Positions 1 through 5,281 of a stretch of DNA of 8,972 nt are shown here, piece by piece. The DNA comes from a bacterium. Its GTDB lineage: Bacteria; SZUA-182; SZUA-191; JAJRXT01. Every line of letters begins with the position of its first letter. The first letter of the stretch is position 1. The notes below the pieces were generated by a model. It saw only the letters and a program-made list of their open reading frames with translations. It was not told the origin of the DNA and made no database searches. The translations under genes were made by a program, and so were the position numbers. The stretch covers positions 1-8,972 of the forward strand of contig JAJRUU010000213.1 of NCBI GenBank assembly GCA_024277605.1, given 5' to 3'.

Positions 1-125
1 CAATTTTGCAAATTTTGAGCATCTCTTTATTCGAGAGACCTCATATTTATCAGCTACTTACGCAATGTGATTACCAAAAAACTGAAACATCTGGTTGTAT
101 CCAGTTGAATTTATTCGATTATTAA
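1..125 (+). CDS. C-terminal end of a probable IS4-type transposase (5' truncated by window)
   Basis: An open frame enters from the left edge (first full codon at base 3) and runs 40 codons to TAA at 123-125. The visible residues include SLFERPHIYQLL followed by a short spacer and the end CIQLNLFDY. An ending of the type 'LFE..I...L...DY......NQLxLFDx' is typical, as I recall, of one group of IS4-superfamily transposases. The DDE catalytic residues would lie outside the window, so intactness cannot be judged. The right end of the insertion sequence should lie shortly after the stop, perhaps within 126-167, but I cannot identify a terminal inverted repeat without the left end. The call rests on this tail alone and is moderate to low in confidence. 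Confidence 0.5.
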   Translation, partial: ILQILSISLFERPHIYQLLTQCDYQKTETSGCIQLNLFDY

Positions 126-167
126 CCGGACAGTAGTGAAATTTGCTGTGAAATTATCCCTTTTTAT

Positions 168-344
168 CCTGATCTATTCATAAACTCAGACTAGATTCGC
201 CAGACTCCTTGTGAGATAAGGTGCATGAGCCAACGTCCAATAAGGCTTTGTTTGCCCGAGGCTGCTGATCAGGAAGCTGATAAAATTATACTTTTCAACT
301 AAATGTCGATTCGCCCATAACAAGACCCGACTTTTTAGGGTTAT
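168..344 (+). repeat. Copy 1 of a duplicated ~175-bp leader element (candidate structured RNA)
   Basis: This stretch reappears at 443-622, offset by about 275-277 bases. The distal half (about 230-322) is nearly identical between copies, with roughly four substitutions in ~95 bases. The proximal half (about 174-229) is clearly diverged. Shared words include CTATTCATAAA at the start, GCCAACGTCCAATAA, TTTGCCCGAGGCTGCTGATC and ATGTCGATTCGCCCATAAC. Copy 1 ends in a small hairpin (ACCCGA 325-330 with TAGGGT 336-341, one mismatch) followed by TTATTTG, which could act as a weak terminator. No convincing ORF lies in it. It may be a cis-acting RNA or a dispersed repeat; it matches no riboswitch consensus that I can recall with confidence. 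Confidence 0.75.
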
Positions 345-377
345 TTGTATGTATGAAATTTTTATTTATGCTATACT
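345..377 (+). promoter_or_regulatory. Candidate extended -10 promoter between the two leader copies
   Basis: TGCTATACT (369-377) matches an extended -10 (TGnTATAMT) very well. A -35-like TTGTAT lies at 345-350, but the spacing of about 21 is too long, so activity would depend on the extended -10. Transcription would start near 384 and give a ~245-nt untranslated leader. That leader would contain a small CTGGT/ACCAG stem (390-415 region), leader copy 2 and then the SLC13-type gene. Confidence 0.45.
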
Positions 378-442
378 GGATGGCGACTCTGGTGGCTTGC
401 GGAAACTGTAACCAGCTGAACCATAAGGAACGTTTTTTAATA

Positions 443-622
443 CCCGACCTATTCATAAATTCAGGCTGGGTTCGCAAGACATCCCTTGCGAGGTAAGGGT
501 TATAAGCCAACGTCCAATAAAACTTTGTTTGCCCGAGGCTGCTGATCAGGAAGCTGATAAATTTATACTTTTCAACTAAATGTCGATTCGCCCATAACAT
601 GACCTGAATTTTTCGGGTTAAT
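443..622 (+). repeat. Copy 2 of the duplicated leader element, directly upstream of the transporter gene
   Basis: This is the second copy of the element at 168-344. It carries a perfect 7-bp stem TCGCAAG/CTTGCGA (about 472-492), where copy 1 has the same stem with one mismatch and one wobble. It ends in a hairpin ACCTGA (602-607)/TCGGGT (613-618). The equivalent copy 1 hairpin has ACCCGA/TAGGGT, so pairing is partly kept despite base changes, which hints at a selected RNA structure. The start of the copy (ACCCGA, 442-447) could instead pair with TCGGGT at the end and close the whole unit. The final hairpin sits 12 bases before the ATG at 631, where a Shine-Dalgarno site would be expected and none is seen. 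This fits a leader that controls translation, but no ligand can be named. Confidence 0.7.
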
Positions 623-630
623 ATACGCAT

Positions 631-2058
631 ATGAGTAATTTAATAGGTGCCAGAACCAATCTGCTAGCAGTGATGGTTAAAAACTATCGCTATGTGGTAA
701 TTGCGTTGGTAGGGTTGATATTCGGGGTGATTGTTACCAGTACTCCCCCTGCGGGCTTAAGCCCTCAGGGGATGAAAGCCTTGGCTATTTTCTTCGTCTG
801 TGTTGTGTTTTGGGTTACTAATGTTATTCCCTTAATGATTACCAGCTTGCTGGCCATAATTTTATTTCCCTTGTTGGGGGTATTGGATTCCAAGCTTACC
901 TATTCTTTATTTGGCAATAAAGCGGTATTCTTCATTTTGGGATCGTTTATATTGGCCTCGGCGCTGATGCGCTCAGGTTTGAGTACTCGTTTGGCGCTCA
1001 TGGTGCTAAAAAGGTTCGGTGGCTCACCGCGTTCTTTGTTGATAAGTATATTGTTTTTACCGGCGTTCGCCTCATTCTGGATGTCAGCCCATGCAGTAGC
1101 GGCGATGATGTTCCCTATTGTCTCGGAAATAACCGATGCGCTTAAACTAAAGGGAGAAAGCAGCAATTACGGTAAAAGCTTGTTTCTGGCTATGGCCTGG
1201 GGGTGTATTATTGGCGGTACAGCGACTTTCCTGGGTGGCGCCAGAGCGCCGCTGGCGCTTGGTATTCTGTACGAAATCACTGGAAAGAGTGTGGATTTTG
1301 TCACCTGGGCGTTGGCTGGACTGCCTACCGTACTGATAATGCTGTTTTTAACCTATGTGGTAATCAGTAAATTCTTCCCATATGAAATAACTGATGTGAC
1401 ACCGGCTAAAGAGATGCTGATTAGCAAGGTAGCGGTTCTAAAGAAGATATCCATCCGGGAAAAGGCTTTGGGGGCCTTGATGCTGGGCACCATATGCTGC
1501 TGGGTGTTTTGGGGACAGGTTTTGGGGCTGGCCAATATTGCCCTGGGGGCTGTGTTTATTGCCTTTATCTTTAATCTTATGAGTTGGAAGGAAGTGGAGG
1601 AGGATGTCAATTGGGGTATATTTCTTATGTACGGAGGGGCCATCTGTTTGGGGCTGGCTATGGAGAAGACCGGCGCCGCCAAGTGGCTGGCCGAAAGTGT
1701 AATGGATAATGGCTGGAGGTCGCCTTGGGGCCTGATCTTGCCATTATCCTTTGTCTCGTTGTTTTTAACTGAAGCAATAAGCAATTCAGCCGTGATAGCA
1801 TTTCTTATGCCGATTGCTATCGGCATGTCTTCGCAATTCGGGGTCGATCCCATTGTGGCCACCCTGGTGTTGACTATTCCTTCGGGATTGGCTATGGTTT
1901 TACCTATGGGTACTCCGGCCACCGCAATCGCCTTTTCTTCCGGGTTTGTTAAACCCCGGGATACACTAAAAGCTGGATTGCTGTTAAAGATTGTAGCCTG
2001 GGTTATATTTAATCTAAGCGTCTATTTTTATTGGCCATTGTTGGGATTCAAAATATGA
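631..2058 (+). CDS. SLC13/DASS-family anion (sulfate/dicarboxylate-type) transporter
   Basis: A 475-residue, very hydrophobic protein with the layout of the divalent anion:Na+ symporter family (CitT/SLC13), predicted in the inner membrane. Two repeated halves are visible. The first has a re-entrant-loop region around 150-163 and GGTATFLGG at 195-203. The second has TEAISNSAVIAFLMP at 380-394 and PMGTPATAIAFSSG at 425-438. Family members carry an SNT motif in each half that helps bind Na+ and substrate. Here the first is SAH (152-154) and the second SNS (384-386), so substrate or coupling ion may differ from well-studied members. No Shine-Dalgarno site precedes the ATG at 631; an in-frame ATG at 673 (residue 15) is a possible alternative start just before the first membrane segment. 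The downstream sulfite reductase suggests a sulfur oxyanion as substrate, but that is inferred from neighbourhood only. Confidence 0.88.
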   Translation: MSNLIGARTNLLAVMVKNYRYVVIALVGLIFGVIVTSTPPAGLSPQGMKALAIFFVCVVFWVTNVIPLMITSLLAIILFPLLGVLDSKLTYSLFGNKAVFFILGSFILASALMRSGLSTRLALMVLKRFGGSPRSLLISILFLPAFASFWMSAHAVAAMMFPIVSEITDALKLKGESSNYGKSLFLAMAWGCIIGGTATFLGGARAPLALGILYEITGKSVDFVTWALAGLPTVLIMLFLTYVVISKFFPYEITDVTPAKEMLISKVAVLKKISIREKALGALMLGTICCWVFWGQVLGLANIALGAVFIAFIFNLMSWKEVEEDVNWGIFLMYGGAICLGLAMEKTGAAKWLAESVMDNGWRSPWGLILPLSFVSLFLTEAISNSAVIAFLMPIAIGMSSQFGVDPIVATLVLTIPSGLAMVLPMGTPATAIAFSSGFVKPRDTLKAGLLLKIVAWVIFNLSVYFYWPLLGFKI

Positions 2059-2076
2059 GCCCGACGGAGTTAGCTC

Positions 2077-2213
2077 TTACACCAAGTTGCATTCAAAATG
2101 ATACTAATTTCTCACTCGGGTAGGTCAACCTTTAGGCCGACCAAAGAGCGGGGGGCGGAGGGCTAAAACCCTCCCTACCCATTTAGTATATGTTTGATTG
2201 CAACTTGGTATTA
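2077..2213. mobile_element. MITE-like palindromic element with ~30-bp terminal inverted repeats
   Basis: The left arm (ACCAAGTTGCATTCAAA at 2081-2097, continuing to about 2107) is mirrored by the right arm ending TTTGATTGCAACTTGGT at about 2193-2209. The two arms match over roughly 30 bases with a few differences. Inside lie a second stem (GGGTAGG/CCTACCC) and two local hairpins (GGTC..CCTTTAGG..GACC and GGAGGG-CTAAAA-CCCTCC), so the whole element can fold as a branched cruciform. TTA occurs at both outer edges and could be a target duplication. There is no ORF. It follows the transporter stop by 18 bases and may act as its terminator or as a processing site. Confidence 0.75.
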
Positions 2214-2284
2214 ATGAGTTATGAGACGGTACTTAGTTTGTGGTCATGGATCTTTGGGTTAAGGACAATTTTTATTTGAAATAT

Positions 2285-2300
2285 AAGGACGAGAAAATTG
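2285..2300 (+). promoter_or_regulatory. Ribosome binding site and TTG start of the UspA-like gene
   Basis: AAGGAC at 2285-2290 lies seven bases before a TTG at 2298-2300. The codons after it (KKILLLLST) match the usual first strand of a Usp domain, so TTG is accepted as the start although it is an uncommon initiator. Confidence 0.7.
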
Positions 2301-2762
2301 AAAAAGATACTTTTGCTTTTATCGACTACCAGAGAATCACCCAAGAGCGTAACTACTGCTTTAGAAATTGCCGGTAAAGAGCAGGCTGAATTATTAATCC
2401 TTTTTGTCCTGGATTATGAGCTTTCGCACAGTATTACCGAACACATGACCCAGGAAGGCTGGATAGGGGGCAAGGCCAGCGAGGATTTACATAATGCTAT
2501 AATTCAGGAATACTTGGCACAAGGCAGGCAAAAGATCGACGATATTGAGCGGCAGGCGATGGATAATAACATTCCCTTCCGATCTTTTTATTTACAGGGA
2601 ACATTTGTGGAGGCAGCCCTTAAAGTAATTAAAAAAGAGCGGGCGGATTTAATCATCGTTACCCGCCGCAAGAGGTCTAACCTGTCCCGCTTTATCTTCG
2701 GCTCGCCGGTGGCTGAACTCAAAGAACAAGCCGGTTGCGAAATTATGATCATTGATGAATAA
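2298..2762 (+). CDS. Universal stress protein (UspA-like) domain protein
   Basis: A 154-residue single-domain cytoplasmic protein with the Usp alpha/beta layout: a first strand KKILLLLST, a long middle section with charged helices, and a C-terminal nucleotide-loop region at 118-152 (ADLIIVTRRKRSNLSRFIFG, then SPVAE). ATP-binding Usp proteins carry G-x2-G-x9-G-S/T here. This protein has TRRKRSNLSRFIFGS, where the last GS (135-136) is present but the first two glycines are replaced by basic residues. It may therefore not bind ATP in the usual way. Usp domains often regulate or accompany transporters, and this gene lies between an anion transporter and a sulfite reductase on the same strand. It is probably cotranscribed with the reductase 69 bases downstream. 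The specific role is unknown. Confidence 0.85.
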   Translation: MKKILLLLSTTRESPKSVTTALEIAGKEQAELLILFVLDYELSHSITEHMTQEGWIGGKASEDLHNAIIQEYLAQGRQKIDDIERQAMDNNIPFRSFYLQGTFVEAALKVIKKERADLIIVTRRKRSNLSRFIFGSPVAELKEQAGCEIMIIDE

Positions 2763-2776
2763 GCAGACAAGTCTGC
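2763..2776. repeat. Perfect 6-bp-stem palindrome directly after the usp stop codon
   Basis: GCAGACAAGTCTGC starts on the base after the TAA stop. It forms a 6-bp stem with a two-base centre. No T-run follows, so it is not a standard terminator. It could be a processing or stability hairpin, or part of the palindrome family seen at other gene borders in this window. Confidence 0.55.
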
Positions 2777-2804
2777 GCTATTTACGGCTTATTGTATAAA
2801 AAAA

Positions 2805-2826
2805 GGGAACTTGTTACCCAAGGAGG
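2805..2826 (+). promoter_or_regulatory. Palindrome abutting a strong ribosome binding site of the sulfite reductase gene
   Basis: GGGAACTTGTTACCC (2805-2819) is an imperfect copy of GGGAACTTGTTCCC found at 5265-5278. It is followed at once by AAGGAGG (2820-2826), which lies five bases before the ATG at 2832. This ribosome binding site fixes the start at 2832 and rules out the upstream in-frame TTG at 2811. The palindrome could influence access to the site, but its effect is untested. Confidence 0.7.
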
Positions 2827-2831
2827 AAATC

Positions 2832-3692
2832 ATGGCAGTTGATTATAAAGCCCTGAAGGCGGGCGGATTTATGCGGCAAAGCCAGAAGGATAACTTTGCC
2901 CTGCGGCTGAAAATTGTAGGCGGGACGGTTACTGCCGAGCAGCTACCGAAACTGGCTGAGGTGGCAAAAAAGTACGGCAAGGGTTATGTCCATCTTACTA
3001 CCCGGCAGGGGGTAGAGATTCCCTTTATTAAACTACAGGATATCGATGAGGTGAAGGCTGAACTGGCCAAGGTTGATCTGCATCCGGGGGTGTGCGGCCC
3101 GCGGGTACGCACTATTATCGCCTGCCAGGGGAACACTCTTTGCCCACATGGGTTGATTGATACGGAAGGTATCGGGAAGAAGGTTGATGCACGCTATTAT
3201 GGTAAGGTATTGCCGCATAAGTTTAAATTCGCCATCACCGGCTGCATAAACAGTTGTGCTAAACCGCAGGAGAACGATTTTGGGGTTATGGCGGTAGTAT
3301 TGCCGAAGTGGGAGGATAAGGAGTCTTGCTCGGAATGCGAGTTATGTGTGGATAATTGTCCCCAAAAAAGTATCTGGATAGATGCCGAAGGGGTGCATTT
3401 TGATTTTAACAAATGCAACATGTGCGGTGATTGTATAAAGATCTGCCCCATGAGCTGCTGGAAGGTGGGCAAAGTCGGCCATACTATCTTTGTGGGTGGT
3501 AAGATCGGCCGTCACCCGGAGTTAGGGGTTGAGTTGGTTAAACTGGTGGATGAAGCAGAGATGGTTCGGATAATGGATGCCACGGTTAATTTCTATATAG
3601 AACACGGCAACCCCAGCGAGCGATTTGGCGAAACCCTGCATAGAGTGGGCTATGATAAATTCTGCCAGGAAGTGGGTGTGCCGGTTAAATAA
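2832..3692 (+). CDS. Compact siroheme sulfite reductase with two ferredoxin-type [4Fe-4S] sites (Dsr-like / AsrC-like)
   Basis: A 286-residue cytoplasmic protein of the sulfite/nitrite reductase family, which reduces sulfite to sulfide with siroheme coupled to a [4Fe-4S] cluster. The N-terminal ferredoxin-like half-domain includes HLTTRQG (54-60), a typical siroheme-contact region. Cluster ligands follow the family pattern C-x5-C (C98, C104) and C-x3-C (C138, C142). A bacterial ferredoxin insert then gives C166/C169/C172/C176 and C195/C198/C201/C205, enough for two more [4Fe-4S] clusters. It is shorter than DsrA, DsrB or AsrC, has a single repeat, and no partner subunit (AsrA, AsrB, DsrC) lies nearby. 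It resembles the small Dsr-like proteins of anaerobes and methanogens, and the electron donor is unknown. Start ATG 2832 is chosen from the strong AAGGAGG site. A terminator follows at 3715-3750. Confidence 0.9.
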   Translation: MAVDYKALKAGGFMRQSQKDNFALRLKIVGGTVTAEQLPKLAEVAKKYGKGYVHLTTRQGVEIPFIKLQDIDEVKAELAKVDLHPGVCGPRVRTIIACQGNTLCPHGLIDTEGIGKKVDARYYGKVLPHKFKFAITGCINSCAKPQENDFGVMAVVLPKWEDKESCSECELCVDNCPQKSIWIDAEGVHFDFNKCNMCGDCIKICPMSCWKVGKVGHTIFVGGKIGRHPELGVELVKLVDEAEMVRIMDATVNFYIEHGNPSERFGETLHRVGYDKFCQEVGVPVK

Positions 3693-3714
3693 GGGTAGGC
3701 ATAAGTAGAAGCAG

Positions 3715-3750
3715 AGAGAGGGCTGTTGAACAAGCGGCCCTCTCTTTTTT
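3715..3750 (+). terminator. Intrinsic terminator after the sulfite reductase gene
   Basis: AGAGAGGGC (3715-3723) pairs perfectly with GCCCTCTCT (3737-3745), with a 13-base loop, and is followed by TTTTT (3746-3750). This is a classic rho-independent terminator 22 bases past the stop and closes the plus-strand gene group. Confidence 0.92.
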
Positions 3751-3817
3751 GAGGCGATAAGAAGGTACTGTTTTGCTTTTGGGATAGGATGTCGCAATTA
3801 GAAATACGTTAAACTAG

Positions 3818-3837
3818 TTTGAGCAACACCCCGTTGA
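3818..3837 (+). repeat. 20-bp repeat, copy A (left of PIN gene)
   Basis: TTTGAGCAACACCCCGTTGA. The same word occurs inverted at 5028-5047 (17/20 identical) and direct at 5168-5187 (19/20). Copies A and B bracket the minus-strand PIN gene as inverted repeats. The 3751-3915 stretch holds no gene besides this repeat and a fragment TACGACCCCCTA (3840-3851) that resembles half of the palindrome at 7429-7443. Confidence 0.75.
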
Positions 3838-3915
3838 GATACGACCCCCTATATTAATAGATTTGTCTATGTTATTTAGGAATTTAATGTCTTGACCGCA
3901 CGAGGAAGTTTATTA

Positions 3916-4986
3916 TTATTTTAAGTCATAATCGTCATCATATTCCTCCGAGTCTATGCCTATATCAGATATCTCTGTTGGATCTATTGAAACAATCTTG
4001 AATAAATCTATATTATCAGGGTCATAAAATAATTTAATGGTATATAAAGTCCTATACGATTTCTCAACTGTTTTTTCAACGTTTTCCAAAAACATAACAA
4101 GACCATCCTCATTATCAAATACCGCTGTATCATAATTACCGTAAGTGAGAAAAGCAGAATAATCCAGTTCTATTTCCGCTTCAATGATAACATTTATACT
4201 ACTAATGGATAGTATATAGATCTCTTCAATATTAATGGTTTTAACATCAATATCCTCAACATCCCCATCTTGATCTTCTAAAAAAAATCCACGAGATGTA
4301 AACTCATCGGATACTTTGTTATGAACTTCTCCAATATGCTTGTTAAAAAGTTCCAGTATTTCAGAGCTATGCTCATTTTCAAAATTAATAATACTTAGGA
4401 ATTCTTCGACTGATTTTAAAGAAATTAAAGGCCCATTTTCCGAACATGAACCTATTATGGCTTTATCAGAACTAATCATATAAATTTTTTCATCGTTTTC
4501 TTTGCACCAATTATGTACCCCTTCAATCATAAATGCATCAGGAAACTCATATTTATTCTTTCCTTCTTTAAACGGATGTTGATGTGCAAAGTACTGATCA
4601 AAAACAATTTTTGAACTAAAAGAATAGACATCAATCTCTTTAGACGAAGTCTCGTGTAGATATGCTTTCAACTTATTCTCAAAATCATTAATTGCTTTCT
4701 CGACATCTATTTTATTGAAAAAATACCCATAATCACTTTCATCAAGTGTTCTGAGAATTTTAAGTTCCTTATTTAATCTTTTTTTAGCTCTGGACGCTCC
4801 TAATATTTTTTCTTTTACTCGGCTTTTTATTTCTCTAATAATAATATCAGTTGTATAAACTGATATGGGGACTTTTTTCTGCATTTCAACAAGAGCAGTT
4901 AACGTAGGATGATCAAAGCAATATCCATGTTTTTCAAATATACATGTGTCGATAAATATGTTTTTGTTGATAGATTTATTCTGCAT
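3916..4986 (-). CDS. PIN-domain ribonuclease-like protein (DUF4935 type) with uncharacterised C-terminal domain
   Basis: A 356-residue protein. The N-terminal half reads as a PIN nuclease: NIFIDTCIF with D13, an acidic residue E52 in TTDIIIREIKSR, FPDAFMIEGVHNW with D150, and YMISSDKAI with D174. These are the expected metal-binding acidic positions, and the F-P-D-A word is typical of the DUF4935 branch of PIN domains. Residues ~230-335 form a predicted beta-rich domain I do not recognise, and the tail is strongly acidic (EEYDDDYD, 347-354). PIN proteins of this kind cut RNA and occur as toxins or in defence islands. No antitoxin gene is adjacent. The gene is far more AT-rich than all neighbours, stands alone and lies between repeats, which suggests horizontal gain. 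Only a weak GAAAG-like ribosome site precedes the ATG. Confidence 0.78.
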   Translation of the reverse strand: MQNKSINKNIFIDTCIFEKHGYCFDHPTLTALVEMQKKVPISVYTTDIIIREIKSRVKEKILGASRAKKRLNKELKILRTLDESDYGYFFNKIDVEKAINDFENKLKAYLHETSSKEIDVYSFSSKIVFDQYFAHQHPFKEGKNKYEFPDAFMIEGVHNWCKENDEKIYMISSDKAIIGSCSENGPLISLKSVEEFLSIINFENEHSSEILELFNKHIGEVHNKVSDEFTSRGFFLEDQDGDVEDIDVKTINIEEIYILSISSINVIIEAEIELDYSAFLTYGNYDTAVFDNEDGLVMFLENVEKTVEKSYRTLYTIKLFYDPDNIDLFKIVSIDPTEISDIGIDSEEYDDDYDLK

Positions 4987-5027
4987 ACGGTCTTACTTTC
5001 ACTGAGCAAAACATATAGTGTCAGGTC

Positions 5028-5187
5028 TTGACGGGGTGTTGCCCAAACCATTTCATGCAAAATCATGTCATTGCGAGCGTTAGCGAAGCAATCTCAAGTT
5101 GTTGACATTTCGATAGATTGCTTCGTCTCTTACGCTTCTCGCAATGACACAAACAAGTATAATTTGCTTTGAGCAACATCCCGTTGA
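5028..5187. mobile_element. ~160-bp nested hairpin element (MITE-like) with 20-bp outer arms
   Basis: The outer arms are TTGACGGGGTGTTGCCCAAA (5028-5047) and TTTGAGCAACATCCCGTTGA (5168-5187), which are inverted copies of the repeat also at 3818. Nested inside is a second inverted repeat: TGTCATTGCGAG... (5066-5094), mirrored by ...CTCGCAATGACAC (5115-5150). Both inner arms contain the GAAGCAATCT word next to the loop. Inner elements beginning TGTCATTGCGAG are, as I recall, widespread palindromic repeats in several bacterial genomes. No ORF is present. It lies between two minus-strand genes and could form a long RNA hairpin. Confidence 0.75.
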
Positions 5188-5230
5188 ATTATAAGCTTTT
5201 TGCATAAAATCACCCTAATTTTTAATATAA

Positions 5231-5278
5231 AGGCATGTTCCCTTTATAAAAGGGGCTATGCCCCGGGAACTTGTTCCC
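5231..5278 (-). terminator. Cluster of three palindromes after the HAD gene; candidate weak terminator
   Basis: Three symmetric words are packed just past the minus-strand stop at 5282. They are GGGAACTTGTTCCC (5265-5278, perfect), GGGGCTATGCCCC (5252-5264, perfect 5-bp stem) and a wider hairpin GGCAT (5232-5236)...ATGCC (5258-5262) with an inner CCCTTT/AAAGGG stem. In the minus direction the GGGGC-ATA-GCCCC hairpin is followed by TTTTAT, so it can act as an intrinsic terminator, though the T-run is short. The overlapping stems are mutually exclusive folds. Confidence 0.55.
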
Positions 5279-5281
5279 CCC

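Noticed and set aside
295..630. 111-codon minus-strand frame upstream of the transporter
   Set aside because: It covers the duplicated leader on the opposite strand, has no recognisable domain, and its apparent coding length follows from the repeat.
1353..1922. 189-codon minus-strand frame inside the transporter gene
   Set aside because: It is antisense to a well-supported membrane protein gene and shows no domain; the composition looks like a reverse-frame shadow.
2811..2831. TTG at 2811 as start of the sulfite reductase
   Set aside because: It lies inside the palindrome and the ribosome binding site. AAGGAGG at 2820-2826 points to the ATG at 2832.
3916..4986. Type II toxin-antitoxin pair
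   Set aside because: The PIN protein is much longer than VapC and no small antitoxin ORF is found next to it in the same direction.
5066..5150. Possible CRISPR repeat or tRNA-like fold
   Set aside because: It is a single long inverted repeat without regularly spaced repeats or a cloverleaf, and fits a MITE-like element.
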